64,000 nt of DNA from Aureivirga sp. CE67 (GTDB lineage: Bacteria; Bacteroidota; Bacteroidia; Flavobacteriales; Flavobacteriaceae). Within the stretch, counting starts at the first letter, position 1; each line of letters starts with the position of its first letter. Shown here in pieces: positions 1 through 7,166 of this stretch. A program made the position numbers and the translations under genes. The stretch lies in contig NZ_JADOTV010000001.1 of NCBI RefSeq assembly GCF_015767245.1, forward strand, positions 372,001 to 436,000. Reading direction: 5' to 3'. The notes under the pieces were generated by a model, which worked only from the letters and a program-made list of their open reading frames with translations, was not told where the DNA came from and did not search any database.

Positions 1-633
1 TGAGTTAAAAATTACTTTTTCATTTAATAATTTTCCATTTAGGTCTAAAAGTTTCACAGAAGACAAATCTAAATTTCCAGAATAATCTAATGTTACTTTT
101 TCTCCAACCACAGGATTTGGATACATAGAGAAATTTTTCTTTTCTAATTCTACAACAGATAGGTTTTCCGAAGTATAGATTGCTTTGTCTCCTTTATTGT
201 TTGTGATGTGTAAATACGTAATTCCATTCTCTTCTATTTCCTCATAGATGTATGGATTATATTCTTCATTATTTTCTTTAAAAAAACCTGTATATTCATC
301 TTCAAAAGGATAGATATTCGTATTTCTTAATTGCATTTTCAGTAGATTATAAAAATCTAATATTGTAAATTGATTTTCTGAGAAATTATATTCAACAATA
401 GCATGCATATTCATTAAACCTGTAAATATTCCGATTTCAAAATTGTTCTCAGAATTACTTTCTAAAAAATATATGTTAGCAATACCATTAGATTCACTTT
501 CAGCAGGAGCAATAAATTCTTCTCCATTTATTATTATTTTTTCAGCAATCCATGTGGTTCCTAATATTTCTTCGCCTTGTGCATTTGTTTTTATAAAACT
601 TATAAGACAAATGAATAGTAGTATTTTTTTCAT
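1..633 (-). CDS. Secreted protein with T9SS type A C-terminal sorting signal (3' end cut by window edge)
   Basis: The reading frame is open from an ATG at 633 to the window edge (211 codons seen, no stop). The N-terminus is a signal peptide: MKKILLFICLISF followed by IKTNAQ, with likely cleavage after NAQ near residue 19. The middle is an acidic, Asn/Glu-rich domain I do not recognise. From about residue 167 the sequence reads FSMYPNPVVGEKVTLDYSG and then SSVKLLDLNGK, the classic start of a Por-secretion (type A) sorting domain, so this is inferred to be type IX secretion cargo released or anchored at the cell surface. Only about half of the usual sorting domain lies inside the window. The secretion call is good; the function of the mature protein is unknown. 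Confidence 0.8.
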   Translation of the reverse strand, partial: MKKILLFICLISFIKTNAQGEEILGTTWIAEKIIINGEEFIAPAESESNGIANIYFLESNSENNFEIGIFTGLMNMHAIVEYNFSENQFTILDFYNLLKMQLRNTNIYPFEDEYTGFFKENNEEYNPYIYEEIEENGITYLHITNNKGDKAIYTSENLSVVELEKKNFSMYPNPVVGEKVTLDYSGNLDLSSVKLLDLNGKLLNEKVIFNS

Positions 634-807
634 TTTAGATATATTTAAATTTAGTTTTTACATTTCTTTGTAATTACCTTTCTTCAAATCATCATTTTCA
701 TTTTTTCAAAGTAATTTATTGAGTCTAAAATAATTAAATTTTTAAAACAGATACATAAAAAAAGCAGCATTAATAAATACTGCTCTATATTTTGTTGTTT
801 AAATATT

Positions 808-2115
808 TCAAACAAACTTCTCGGCTTCTAATTCTTTCTTGTTTTTTCGTTTAAAAGAACGAACAATCAAACGCGTTCCTTTGTCAAATCGAACATAATT
901 ATATACCCAATTAAAGAAAACAACTGTTTTATTTCTAAATCCAACCAAAGACATTAAGTGTACAAACATCCAAACAAACCAAGCAAAAATCCCTTGGAAT
1001 TTCATTCGTTTTAAATCCACCACAGCTTTGTTTCTTCCCACAGTTGCCATCGAACCTTTATCATGATATTTAAAAGCCTTTAATTCTTTCTTTTCAATCG
1101 TTGCAATTAAATTTTTAGCCAAAAGTGTTCCTTGCTGAATTGCAGGTTGTGCCATCATCGGATGTCCTCTTGGCAAATCTTCCGTTTGCATACATGCTAC
1201 ATCTCCAATAGCAAAAACATCTTTTTCTCCTACTACTCTATTATAAACATCTACCTTCACCCTATTCGCCCTCTCTATCACACATCCTTCTGCCAATCCG
1301 TCTACTGCTGCTCCCATTACTCCAGCAGCCCAAATCAGTGTTGCTGTATTAAACTTAACTTCTGTATTCGTGCTAACCGTCACACCATCATAGTCTGACA
1401 CAAAAGTTTTAAAATAAATATTCACTCCAAGTTCTTCCAAAAACTTCCGAGCTTTTGCAGAAGAAACTTCACTCATTGCTTCCAAAACTTTTCCAGCTCC
1501 TTCCACAAGGTTAATTTCCATTTCTGTAAAATCTAAATCTGGATAATCTTTTGGTAAAATATTATTTTTCATTTCCGCCAATGCTCCAGCAAGTTCCACT
1601 CCTGTTGGTCCTGCTCCTACAACAACGAAATTCATCAATTCTTTCCGCCTTTTTTTATTCTTGGAAAGTACTGCTTCTTCGAAATTTTCTAGAACTAAAC
1701 TTCTCAAATCTAAGGATTGTGTCAAATCTTTCATTGCCATACTGTATTTGGCAACATTTTTATTTCCAAAAAAATTGGTTTGTGACCCAGTAGCAATAAT
1801 TAAATAATCATATGACAAAGTTCCTATAGAAGTTTCTAATTCTTTCTTCTCAGAATTAATTTTGGAAACATCTGCCATTCGGAAGTAAAAATCTTTAAAA
1901 CCTTTTATAATTTTCCGTATTGGAAATGCAATCGAATCTGGTTCTAAACTTGCAGTGGAAACTTGGTAAAGAAGTGGTTGAAAAGTGTGGTAATTGTTTT
2001 TGTCTAAAAGGACTACTTGAACGTCCTTATTTTTTAAGCCTTTTGCAATTGCAATGCCTGCAAATCCGGCTCCAATAATGACAACTCTTGGTAAATCGGA
2101 TTCTGGTATGTTCAT
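808..2115 (-). CDS. ndh: Type II NADH:quinone oxidoreductase (NDH-2)
   Basis: This 435-residue flavoprotein would move electrons from NADH to menaquinone at the inner membrane without pumping protons. The N-terminal FAD-binding Rossmann motif is VVIIGAGFAGIAIAKGL (GxGxxG at residues 15-20). A second dinucleotide motif for NADH, VVVGAGPTGVELAGAL, lies near residue 165, and the family's VFAIGDVA FAD-contacting motif is near residue 300. The C-terminal stretch is rich in W and F (FAWFVWMFVHLMSLVGF), as expected for the membrane-attaching region. Length fits the family. It is monocistronic, downstream of dnaK but separated by a terminator and a palindromic repeat. Confidence 0.93.
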   Translation of the reverse strand: MNIPESDLPRVVIIGAGFAGIAIAKGLKNKDVQVVLLDKNNYHTFQPLLYQVSTASLEPDSIAFPIRKIIKGFKDFYFRMADVSKINSEKKELETSIGTLSYDYLIIATGSQTNFFGNKNVAKYSMAMKDLTQSLDLRSLVLENFEEAVLSKNKKRRKELMNFVVVGAGPTGVELAGALAEMKNNILPKDYPDLDFTEMEINLVEGAGKVLEAMSEVSSAKARKFLEELGVNIYFKTFVSDYDGVTVSTNTEVKFNTATLIWAAGVMGAAVDGLAEGCVIERANRVKVDVYNRVVGEKDVFAIGDVACMQTEDLPRGHPMMAQPAIQQGTLLAKNLIATIEKKELKAFKYHDKGSMATVGRNKAVVDLKRMKFQGIFAWFVWMFVHLMSLVGFRNKTVVFFNWVYNYVRFDKGTRLIVRSFKRKNKKELEAEKFV

Positions 2116-2185
2116 AATAAATAAACTATTTTTAGAGCTTATTAATTTACGAAATTCCGCTTATTAAATTGTTAGCATTTTACTA

Positions 2186-2345
2186 AGAGTCTGTTTTAAT
2201 TTATTTGAAAGTAGATTTTTAGGTTTTTAAAATTCTATTTTGAAGTATTTTTTTGAATGCATAGCATCGCTATGGATGAAAAAAAATGCAAAAAAGAGTT
2301 TTTAAAAAGCGTATAAAATTTTTAAAATAAATTATAATGGACTCT
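2186..2345 (+). repeat. Long palindromic repeat, copy 1
   Basis: A 160-bp imperfect palindrome. The left end AGAGTC and right end GACTCT pair, as does most of the length between them. The centre carries GCATAGCATCGCTATGG. It shares its core and flanking A/T tracts with copies at 4536-4697 and 5925-6084, which lie in the opposite orientation. It encodes nothing I recognise and sits between the dnaK terminator and ndh. Confidence 0.8.
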
Positions 2346-2353
2346 TTTAATCA

Positions 2354-2383
2354 TAAAAAAAGCCCTCAAATTTTGAGGGCTTT
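2354..2383 (-). terminator. Rho-independent terminator of dnaK
   Basis: A stem of AGCCCTCAAA with TTTGAGGGCT, followed on the minus strand by a run of seven T, 20-50 bases after the dnaK stop. Confidence 0.9.
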
Positions 2384-2404
2384 GAAATTATATCGATAAT
2401 AAAA

Positions 2405-4324
2405 TTATTTTACTTCTTCGAAGTCAACATCTTGTACATCATCGTCACCTTTAGCTTCACCTCCAGCGTTAGCTCCTGCAGTTTCTTGTCCTGCTGCTCC
2501 AGCTCCGTTAGCTCCAGCTTCTTGTTGTGCTTTGTACATTTCTTCAGAAGCAACTTTCCAAGCTTCGTTAATCTTTTCCATTGCAGCATCAATTGCAGCA
2601 ACATCTTGAGATTGGTGAGCTTTCTTTAACTCTTCTAAAGCTGTTTCGATTGGCTCTTTCTTATCTGCTGATAATTTGTCACCAAATTCTTTTAATTGCT
2701 TCTCCGTTTGGAAAATCATTGAATCAGCTCCGTTGATTTTCTCTACCTTTTCTTTTTCTGCTTTATCTGCTTCAGCATTTGCTTCCGCTTCTTTTCTCAT
2801 TTTCTCGATTTCTTCTTCTGTTAATCCTGAAGAAGCTTCGATTCGAATATCTTGAGATTTTCCAGTTGCTTTATCTGTAGCAGATACTTTGATGATTCCG
2901 TTTGCATCAATATCGAAAGTAACTTCAATTTGAGGAACTCCTCTTTGTGCTGGTGGAATACCTTCTAAATGAAATTTACCAATTGTCTTATTATCTTTTG
3001 ACATTGGACGCTCTCCTTGTAATACATGAATGTCTACAGCTGGTTGGTTATCAGCAGCAGTTGAGAATACTTGAGATTTCTTTGTTGGAATTGTAGTATT
3101 CGCATCAATTAATTTAGTCATTACTCCTCCCATAGTTTCAATTCCTAAAGAAAGTGGAGTTACATCTAATAATAATACGTCTTTTACATCTCCAGTTAAT
3201 ACTCCTCCTTGAATAGCAGCTCCAATCGCAACAACCTCATCAGGATTTACTCCTTTAGATGGTTTCTTACCAAAGAACTTCTCTACTTCTTCTTGGATTT
3301 TTGGAATACGAGTAGATCCTCCTACTAAGATAATCTCATCGATATCTGATTTAGATAATCCAGCATCGTTTAATGCTTTTGCTACTGGCTCCATAGAACG
3401 AACTACTAAATCGTGTGCTAATTGCTCGAATTTAGCTTTCGTTAAAGTTTTCACTAAGTGCTTAGGTCCTGAAGCAGTTGCAGTAATATAAGGTAAGTTA
3501 ATCTCTGTTTGTGCACTAGAAGATAACTCAATCTTAGCTTTCTCAGCAGCTTCTTTTAAACGTTGTAATGCCATTGGGTCTTGACGTAAATCAAAGTTTT
3601 CTTCCGCTTTGAATTCATCCGCTAACCAATCGATAATTACTTGGTCAAAATCATCTCCTCCTAAGTGCGTATCTCCATTCGTAGATAATACTTCAAATAC
3701 TCCGTCTCCTAATTCTAGGATAGAGATATCAAAAGTTCCTCCTCCTAAATCGTATACTGCAATTTTCTTGTCCTCATTTAATTTATCTAAACCATAAGCT
3801 AAAGCTGCAGCTGTTGGCTCATTGATAATTCTTTCTACTTTTAATCCAGCAATCTCTCCAGCTTCTTTTGTAGCTTGACGTTGTGCATCGTTAAAGTATG
3901 CAGGTACAGTAATTACCGCTCTTGTAACTTCTTGTCCTAAATAATCTTCAGCAGTTTTCTTCATTTTTTGAAGTGTCATTGCTGAAATTTCTTGAGGTGT
4001 ATATAAACGACCATCGATATCCACTCTTGGCGTATCGTTGTCTCCTTTTACTACTTTATATGGTACTCTAGTTGCTTCTTTTTGAGATTCAGAGTATTTG
4101 TTCCCCATGAATCTTTTTACAGAATAGATAGTTTTTAGTGGATTCGTTACTGCTTGACGCTTTGCAGGATCTCCAACTTTTCTCTCTCCTCCATCGATGA
4201 ATGCAACAATAGAAGGAGTCGTTCTTTTTCCTTCTGAATTTGGTATCACTACAGGCTCATTTCCTTCCATTACAGAAACACATGAGTTTGTAGTTCCTAA
4301 GTCAATTCCTATAATTTTACTCAT
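2405..4324 (-). CDS. dnaK: Chaperone protein DnaK (Hsp70)
   Basis: A full-length 639-residue cytoplasmic Hsp70. The ATPase domain shows the phosphate-binding motif [14 protein letters not shown] at residues 5-18, then [46 protein letters not shown] and [13 protein letters not shown]. The substrate-binding domain and helical lid follow, and the protein ends in a Gly/Ala-rich linker and [11 protein letters not shown], matching the acidic bacterial DnaK tail. No dnaJ or grpE is adjacent; it appears monocistronic with its own terminator. The upstream 465 bases hold an interrupted palindrome (4389-4422) rather than a recognisable CIRCE element, so heat-shock control is probably not HrcA-type. Confidence 0.98.
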   Translation of the reverse strand: MSKIIGIDLGTTNSCVSVMEGNEPVVIPNSEGKRTTPSIVAFIDGGERKVGDPAKRQAVTNPLKTIYSVKRFMGNKYSESQKEATRVPYKVVKGDNDTPRVDIDGRLYTPQEISAMTLQKMKKTAEDYLGQEVTRAVITVPAYFNDAQRQATKEAGEIAGLKVERIINEPTAAALAYGLDKLNEDKKIAVYDLGGGTFDISILELGDGVFEVLSTNGDTHLGGDDFDQVIIDWLADEFKAEENFDLRQDPMALQRLKEAAEKAKIELSSSAQTEINLPYITATASGPKHLVKTLTKAKFEQLAHDLVVRSMEPVAKALNDAGLSKSDIDEIILVGGSTRIPKIQEEVEKFFGKKPSKGVNPDEVVAIGAAIQGGVLTGDVKDVLLLDVTPLSLGIETMGGVMTKLIDANTTIPTKKSQVFSTAADNQPAVDIHVLQGERPMSKDNKTIGKFHLEGIPPAQRGVPQIEVTFDIDANGIIKVSATDKATGKSQDIRIEASSGLTEEEIEKMRKEAEANAEADKAEKEKVEKINGADSMIFQTEKQLKEFGDKLSADKKEPIETALEELKKAHQSQDVAAIDAAMEKINEAWKVASEEMYKAQQEAGANGAGAAGQETAGANAGGEAKGDDDVQDVDFEEVK

Positions 4325-4388
4325 AATTCTATATTTTTTTAAATGTCTTAATTTCTAATTTTATAACTGTCTCTATTTAGTCAATATG

Positions 4389-4422
4389 TATGCCATCCGA
4401 AAAAATTGTTTTTTTTGGCATA
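4389..4422. promoter_or_regulatory. Interrupted palindrome upstream of dnaK
   Basis: TATGCCA at 4389-4395 and TGGCATA at 4416-4422 form perfect 7-bp arms 20 bases apart, with an inner A-run/T-run that can also pair. It lies 65-98 bases ahead of the dnaK start codon. A possible minus-strand -7 element TAAATTTG (4467-4474) lies upstream, which would put the palindrome in the leader. The role is inferred: operator or RNA hairpin. Confidence 0.45.
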
Positions 4423-4535
4423 AAAATATTTTCGCACCCTTTTTTTTATGACAATATGACATTTATCAAATTTATAAATTATAGAAAACTGACAAATTCA
4501 TAATATTTTATGTCAAAATTTAATTTTATTGTCTA

Positions 4536-4697
4536 AGAACCAATTTAAATTTATATCAAAACAATTTATATGCTTCTTAAAAGCTCTTTTTTGTCTTTTT
4601 TCTCATCCATAGCGATGCTATGTACTCTAAAAAACACTTCAAAATAGCATTTTAATAAACTATAAAATAAATTCTGATACAATTTTAAACTGGCTCT
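4536..4697 (-). repeat. Long palindromic repeat, copy 2
   Basis: A 162-bp imperfect palindrome, close to copy 3 (5925-6084) over its interior, with central CATCCATAGCGATGCTATG at 4604-4622. Its ends read AGAACCAATTT and AACTGGCTCT. They pair along the arm except for two positions that become G:U in minus-strand RNA. It abuts the terminator of the lipoprotein hydrolase gene. Together with the palindrome at 4389-4422 it accounts for most of the 465-base gap. Confidence 0.85.
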
Positions 4698-4727
4698 AAA
4701 AAAAGCCGCATTTATTTTTGCAGCTTT
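4698..4727 (-). terminator. Terminator of the lipoprotein hydrolase gene
   Basis: An imperfect stem of AAAGCCGCA with TTGCAGCTTT followed on the minus strand by a T7 run, about 60 bases after the stop codon. Confidence 0.7.
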
Positions 4728-4789
4728 AAATTACTTCATTCAAGAAGAAAATTTTTTAATTATTTCTGAATTAACATTGTTTTAAATAT

Positions 4790-5584
4790 CTATTCTCTAA
4801 TACTTTTCAAAAAAGACTCTACAGCAGCCCAATATTCTCGATGATCTGGTTGTGTTTGCCATAAAGCTTTTGAACCATGAACTCCTTTTCCTTTTGGTAT
4901 AAAACCTACTTTATCTTTGGTAGGAATTGCAACATAAATAGATTTCCAATTCTTTTCTTCATTTCTAGCAGAAGTTATAAATACTGGCACTGTAACTTCC
5001 GAAGCATAATCTGCAATTGATTTTCCATTATATTTAAAATATTCTCCTGGAGAAAAAGCCAAAATTGCATCCACATTTTTATCCATTGCTCCTAAAATAA
5101 ATGTCAACGAAGCTGAGTAAGAACTTCCCCAGATGATTAATTGTTTTGGTTTAAACTCTTTTTCTATATAATTTATCGCAGCTTGCGCATCTTGTAAAGC
5201 ATCTGGATATTCTGTGGCTTTCCCAGCTTTTTCTGCTGCTAAATGTGTTTCATTTTTTACACCATTTATTTCTTTTCCGGAACGCTGATCGATTGCCAAA
5301 CAATTATAACCTAAAGCATTTAATTTTGGAGCAATTTCTAAATATTCTCCTCTACTATAACCTGCTTGATGAAATAATAAAATAAACGGATTCTCTTTAT
5401 TTTTTGTCATATAAAGATTTCCTGTAATTTCAATACCGTCTGAAGAAGGGAATTTTATGGTTTGTGAATTTTTCTTTTCAACAGTTTCTTTATTTATTTC
5501 TGTTTTTCCTTTTTCTGTGGAAGTATTACAACTAAACATTATAATAGCAGCAAATACTAAAAATAGTTTTTTGATATTAGACAT
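4790..5584 (-). CDS. Alpha/beta-hydrolase-fold lipoprotein (dienelactone-hydrolase-like)
   Basis: A 264-residue protein. The signal peptide ends in MFSC, a lipobox placing the lipidated Cys at residue 19, so it is membrane-anchored. The rest fits a small alpha/beta hydrolase: the oxyanion-region strand PFILLFHQAGYSRG near 66-79, the nucleophile elbow WGSSYS with Ser155 as predicted nucleophile, and a late His in KGVHGSKALW (His236) as the likely catalytic base. The family is known for ester and lactone hydrolysis; the substrate cannot be told from sequence. It is monocistronic with its own terminator. Confidence 0.75.
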   Translation of the reverse strand: MSNIKKLFLVFAAIIMFSCNTSTEKGKTEINKETVEKKNSQTIKFPSSDGIEITGNLYMTKNKENPFILLFHQAGYSRGEYLEIAPKLNALGYNCLAIDQRSGKEINGVKNETHLAAEKAGKATEYPDALQDAQAAINYIEKEFKPKQLIIWGSSYSASLTFILGAMDKNVDAILAFSPGEYFKYNGKSIADYASEVTVPVFITSARNEEKNWKSIYVAIPTKDKVGFIPKGKGVHGSKALWQTQPDHREYWAAVESFLKSIRE

Positions 5585-5700
5585 TTTATAAAAGTTTTAA
5601 TTAGGTTAATTTTTAAATGGATTTATACATTCTCATAAAAACAATGAAAATATATATTTGAATTAAACATTACCTCGTTTATAATTTCATTTAAAATAAA

Positions 5701-5732
5701 CACACCCCTAGCCCCTCTCAAGAGGGGAATTT
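5701..5732 (+). repeat. Short REP-like palindromic repeat, copy A
   Basis: CACACCCCTAGCCCCTCTC followed by AAGAGGGGAATTTT. The C-rich and G-rich arms CCCCTC/GAGGGG form a hairpin. Near-identical copies occur at 9641-9669 and 45481-45512, all in the same orientation, and this copy shares extra downstream A/T sequence with the last one. Confidence 0.85.
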
Positions 5733-5803
5733 TATAATTTATAGATCTTTATATTAAATCAAACGTGATAATATTTATTATAAATTTAAATCTTTTAGTC
5801 TAA

Positions 5804-5885
5804 TAACTTTGTATTTACTTTCAAGTAATTCTATAAAAAACGAAAAGCTCCATGATGTTGATTCATGAAGCTTTTCGTTTTATTT
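5804..5885 (+). ncRNA. Candidate short transcription unit (promoter-like box plus hairpin)
   Basis: A perfect -7 box TAACTTTG (5804-5811) precedes, by about 28 bases, a strong stem-loop: ACGAAAAGCT (5840-5849) pairs with AGCTTTTCGT (5869-5878), with an inner ATGA/TCAT pair, followed by TTTATTTT. No ORF lies between. This could be a small RNA of about 65 nt. Equally, the hairpin may simply end minus-strand transcription of the cupin gene, since a T6 run also lies on the minus-strand side. I see no good -33 box. Confidence 0.3.
5839..5885. terminator. Strong stem-loop, possible bidirectional terminator
   Basis: A 10-bp stem plus an inner 4-bp stem with T-rich sequence on both sides. It lies 240 bases beyond the cupin stop on the minus strand, with a palindromic repeat in between. 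The 539-base gap from 5585 to 6123 is otherwise accounted for by the two repeats listed. Confidence 0.65.
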
Positions 5886-5924
5886 TCTCAAAAATATTGA
5901 ATGGTAAGGAGCAATAAGGATTAA

Positions 5925-6084
5925 GAGCTTGTTTAAATTTATATCAAAACAATTTATATGCTTCTTAAAAGCTCTTTTTTGTATTTTTTCTCATCCATAG
6001 CGATGCTATGCACTCCAAAAAATACTTCAAAATAGCATTTTAATAAACCATCAAATAAATTCTGATACAATTTTAAACAAGCTC
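5925..6084 (-). repeat. Long palindromic repeat, copy 3
   Basis: A 160-bp element with perfect 13-bp terminal inverted repeats, GAGCTTGTTTAAA and TTTAAACAAGCTC. The similarity of the two halves continues almost to the centre, CATCCATAGCGATGCTATG. The whole element can fold into a hairpin of about 80 bp. Confidence 0.88.
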
Positions 6085-6123
6085 AAATACTTTTTGAGAA
6101 AAACTGTAAAAAATTGAATTGAA

Positions 6124-6471
6124 TTAAATACTTTTATTTGCTACATCTTGTACTCTTTCAGCTGTATCAAATTTTGAAAGTGTCAAGCGAACAATTGAAT
6201 TTTCGTTTGCTACTAAATGATGAGGAATCGAAGCTGGCAATGTTACCAAATCTCCTTTTACTAGTTTGTATTCCTCGTTTTCTACACCAAAAACAATTTC
6301 TCCTTCAAAGATTTCTACAATAATTGGAAAAGCTGTTTTGTGCTCTTTCATCTCTTGTCCTTTTTGGAAAACAATTCGAATTTCTTTTGAAAATTCTGTT
6401 TCTAAAACCATTGTTACATTTGGTTTATTTTCTCCGTAAACAAGATTTTCTACTAATGATGTTTTATTCAT
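6124..6471 (-). CDS. Small cupin-domain protein
   Basis: A 115-residue single-domain cupin. I chose the ATG at 6471 because it is preceded by AGAATT, as at several other starts here, and because the upstream extension runs into a palindromic repeat. The beta-barrel pattern is visible: IVFQKGQEMKEHKTAFPIIVEIFEGEIVFGVE, then GDLVTLPASIPHHLVA, matching cupin motifs 1 and 2, although the usual two-His motif 1 is reduced to one clear His (EHK). It follows the globin gene on the same strand and faces NO reductase, so a role in NO or redox stress is plausible but inferred. Function unknown. Confidence 0.75.
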   Translation of the reverse strand: MNKTSLVENLVYGENKPNVTMVLETEFSKEIRIVFQKGQEMKEHKTAFPIIVEIFEGEIVFGVENEEYKLVKGDLVTLPASIPHHLVANENSIVRLTLSKFDTAERVQDVANKSI

Positions 6472-6485
6472 AATTCTACTTTTTT

Positions 6486-6576
6486 GCGTTAGGGATAGGA
6501 GCATTTGTTTGAGCTCTTTTGGCTGCCTGCATTTTTGCAGCCAAAAAGCGAGTGCGGATAGCCCGCTCGAACGCCC
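6486..6576 (-). repeat. REP-like composite palindrome (CGGGCTWTCCGC family), copy 1
   Basis: Read on the minus strand: GGGCGTTCGAGCGGGCTATC, CGCACTCGC, a GGCTGC/GCAGCC hairpin, and finally GCTCCTATCCCTAACGC. The same order of blocks appears at 43879-43961 (CGGGCTTTCCGC through CCGCTACAATCCCTAAGCC). From memory, such elements are common between flavobacterial genes; I cannot check this here. Confidence 0.6.
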
Positions 6577-6610
6577 TATTTATTTTTTTATTTTTAGAAC
6601 TTGTTTAAAT

Positions 6611-6988
6611 TTATTTTGTCCTATTTTCGAAAATATTAAGATACATAAAAGTTGCCATTTTTCTGGCTCTTCTTTTTGCTGTTTCTGCCAATTCTCCTTC
6701 AAAAAGTGCATCCATGTTTTGAAACCAAAGTTGTAGCCAAATTCCGAAATGATATTGTTCAAACGGAAATTTCTCATCTAATTCATGATGCGCTACAAAT
6801 GGATTGTTTTTATATTTTCTGACAAAAAGAAGATTCGTTTCCCAAAAATCTACCAACTTCTCTGTGTGTTTATCCCAATCCTTTATAGTTTCATTGAAAA
6901 AATATCCGATTTCTTCATTCGCTCGTACTTTTTCATAAAAACTACTTACTAAAAGCTGAATATCTTCTCTTGTTTCGATGTCTTTCAT
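6611..6988 (-). CDS. Group III truncated hemoglobin
   Basis: A 125-residue truncated globin of the group III type known from Campylobacter Ctb, which is linked to oxygen and NO handling in the cytoplasm. Visible signatures: the helix B pair Phe17-Tyr18 (SFYEKV), the Trp/Glu-rich helix WDKHTEKLVDFWETNL, proximal His80 in FPFEQYHFGIWLQLW, and the Trp residues after it. Length is typical. It is transcribed divergently from NO reductase, and each gene has an ATGA/TCAT-type dyad about 42 bp upstream of its inferred start (7040-7053 for this gene). Its stop codon lies inside a sequence resembling one end of the long palindromic repeats. Confidence 0.88.
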   Translation of the reverse strand: MKDIETREDIQLLVSSFYEKVRANEEIGYFFNETIKDWDKHTEKLVDFWETNLLFVRKYKNNPFVAHHELDEKFPFEQYHFGIWLQLWFQNMDALFEGELAETAKRRARKMATFMYLNIFENRTK

Positions 6989-7009
6989 TTTTCCTTTAAT
7001 TCTACATTA

Positions 7010-7017
7010 CAAAGTTA
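7010..7017 (-). promoter_or_regulatory. -7 element of the globin promoter
   Basis: TAACTTTG on the minus strand, an exact TAnnTTTG match, 22-29 bases ahead of the globin start codon. The inferred transcription start is near 7004. Confidence 0.7.
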
Positions 7018-7039
7018 GTCCATGTAAAATAGATGGTTT

Positions 7040-7053
7040 ATGACTTGAATCAT
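7040..7053. promoter_or_regulatory. Dyad operator 1 (ATGACTTGAATCAT)
   Basis: Half-sites ATGA and TCAT separated by six bases, the geometry used by Crp/Fnr-family regulators. Its centre (7046.5) is about 42 bp upstream of the inferred globin start. The internal sequence TTGAATCAT is shared with the second dyad at 7090-7103. Confidence 0.65.
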
Positions 7054-7089
7054 ATCTTATTAAGAATCATTAAAAATAATTTTCAGTTT

Positions 7090-7103
7090 CTGATTTGAAT
7101 CAT
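7090..7103. promoter_or_regulatory. Dyad operator 2 (CTGATTTGAATCAT)
   Basis: A near copy of operator 1, 50 bp away and in the same orientation. Its centre (7096.5) is about 42 bp upstream of the inferred norB start, the class II activator position. Confidence 0.65.
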
Positions 7104-7126
7104 AAAAACATAATAGTGACAGCAAA

Positions 7127-7134
7127 TACTTTTG
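7127..7134 (+). promoter_or_regulatory. -7 element of the NO reductase promoter
   Basis: TACTTTTG, matching TAnnTTTG, with an inferred transcription start near 7139 and a leader of about 28 nt. No TTTG box lies at the usual 17-23 bp spacing, as would be expected of an activator-dependent promoter. Confidence 0.7.
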
Positions 7135-7166
7135 CCTTCATAAATAAATCATAAAAACCTCACATA

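Noticed and set aside
443-673. Plus-strand frame over the 5' partial gene
   Set aside because: It is antisense to a convincing T9SS cargo gene with signal peptide and sorting domain.
5701-5732. CRISPR repeat
   Set aside because: The three copies of the CCCCTAGCCCCTCTC unit are kilobases apart with no regular spacers and no cas genes.
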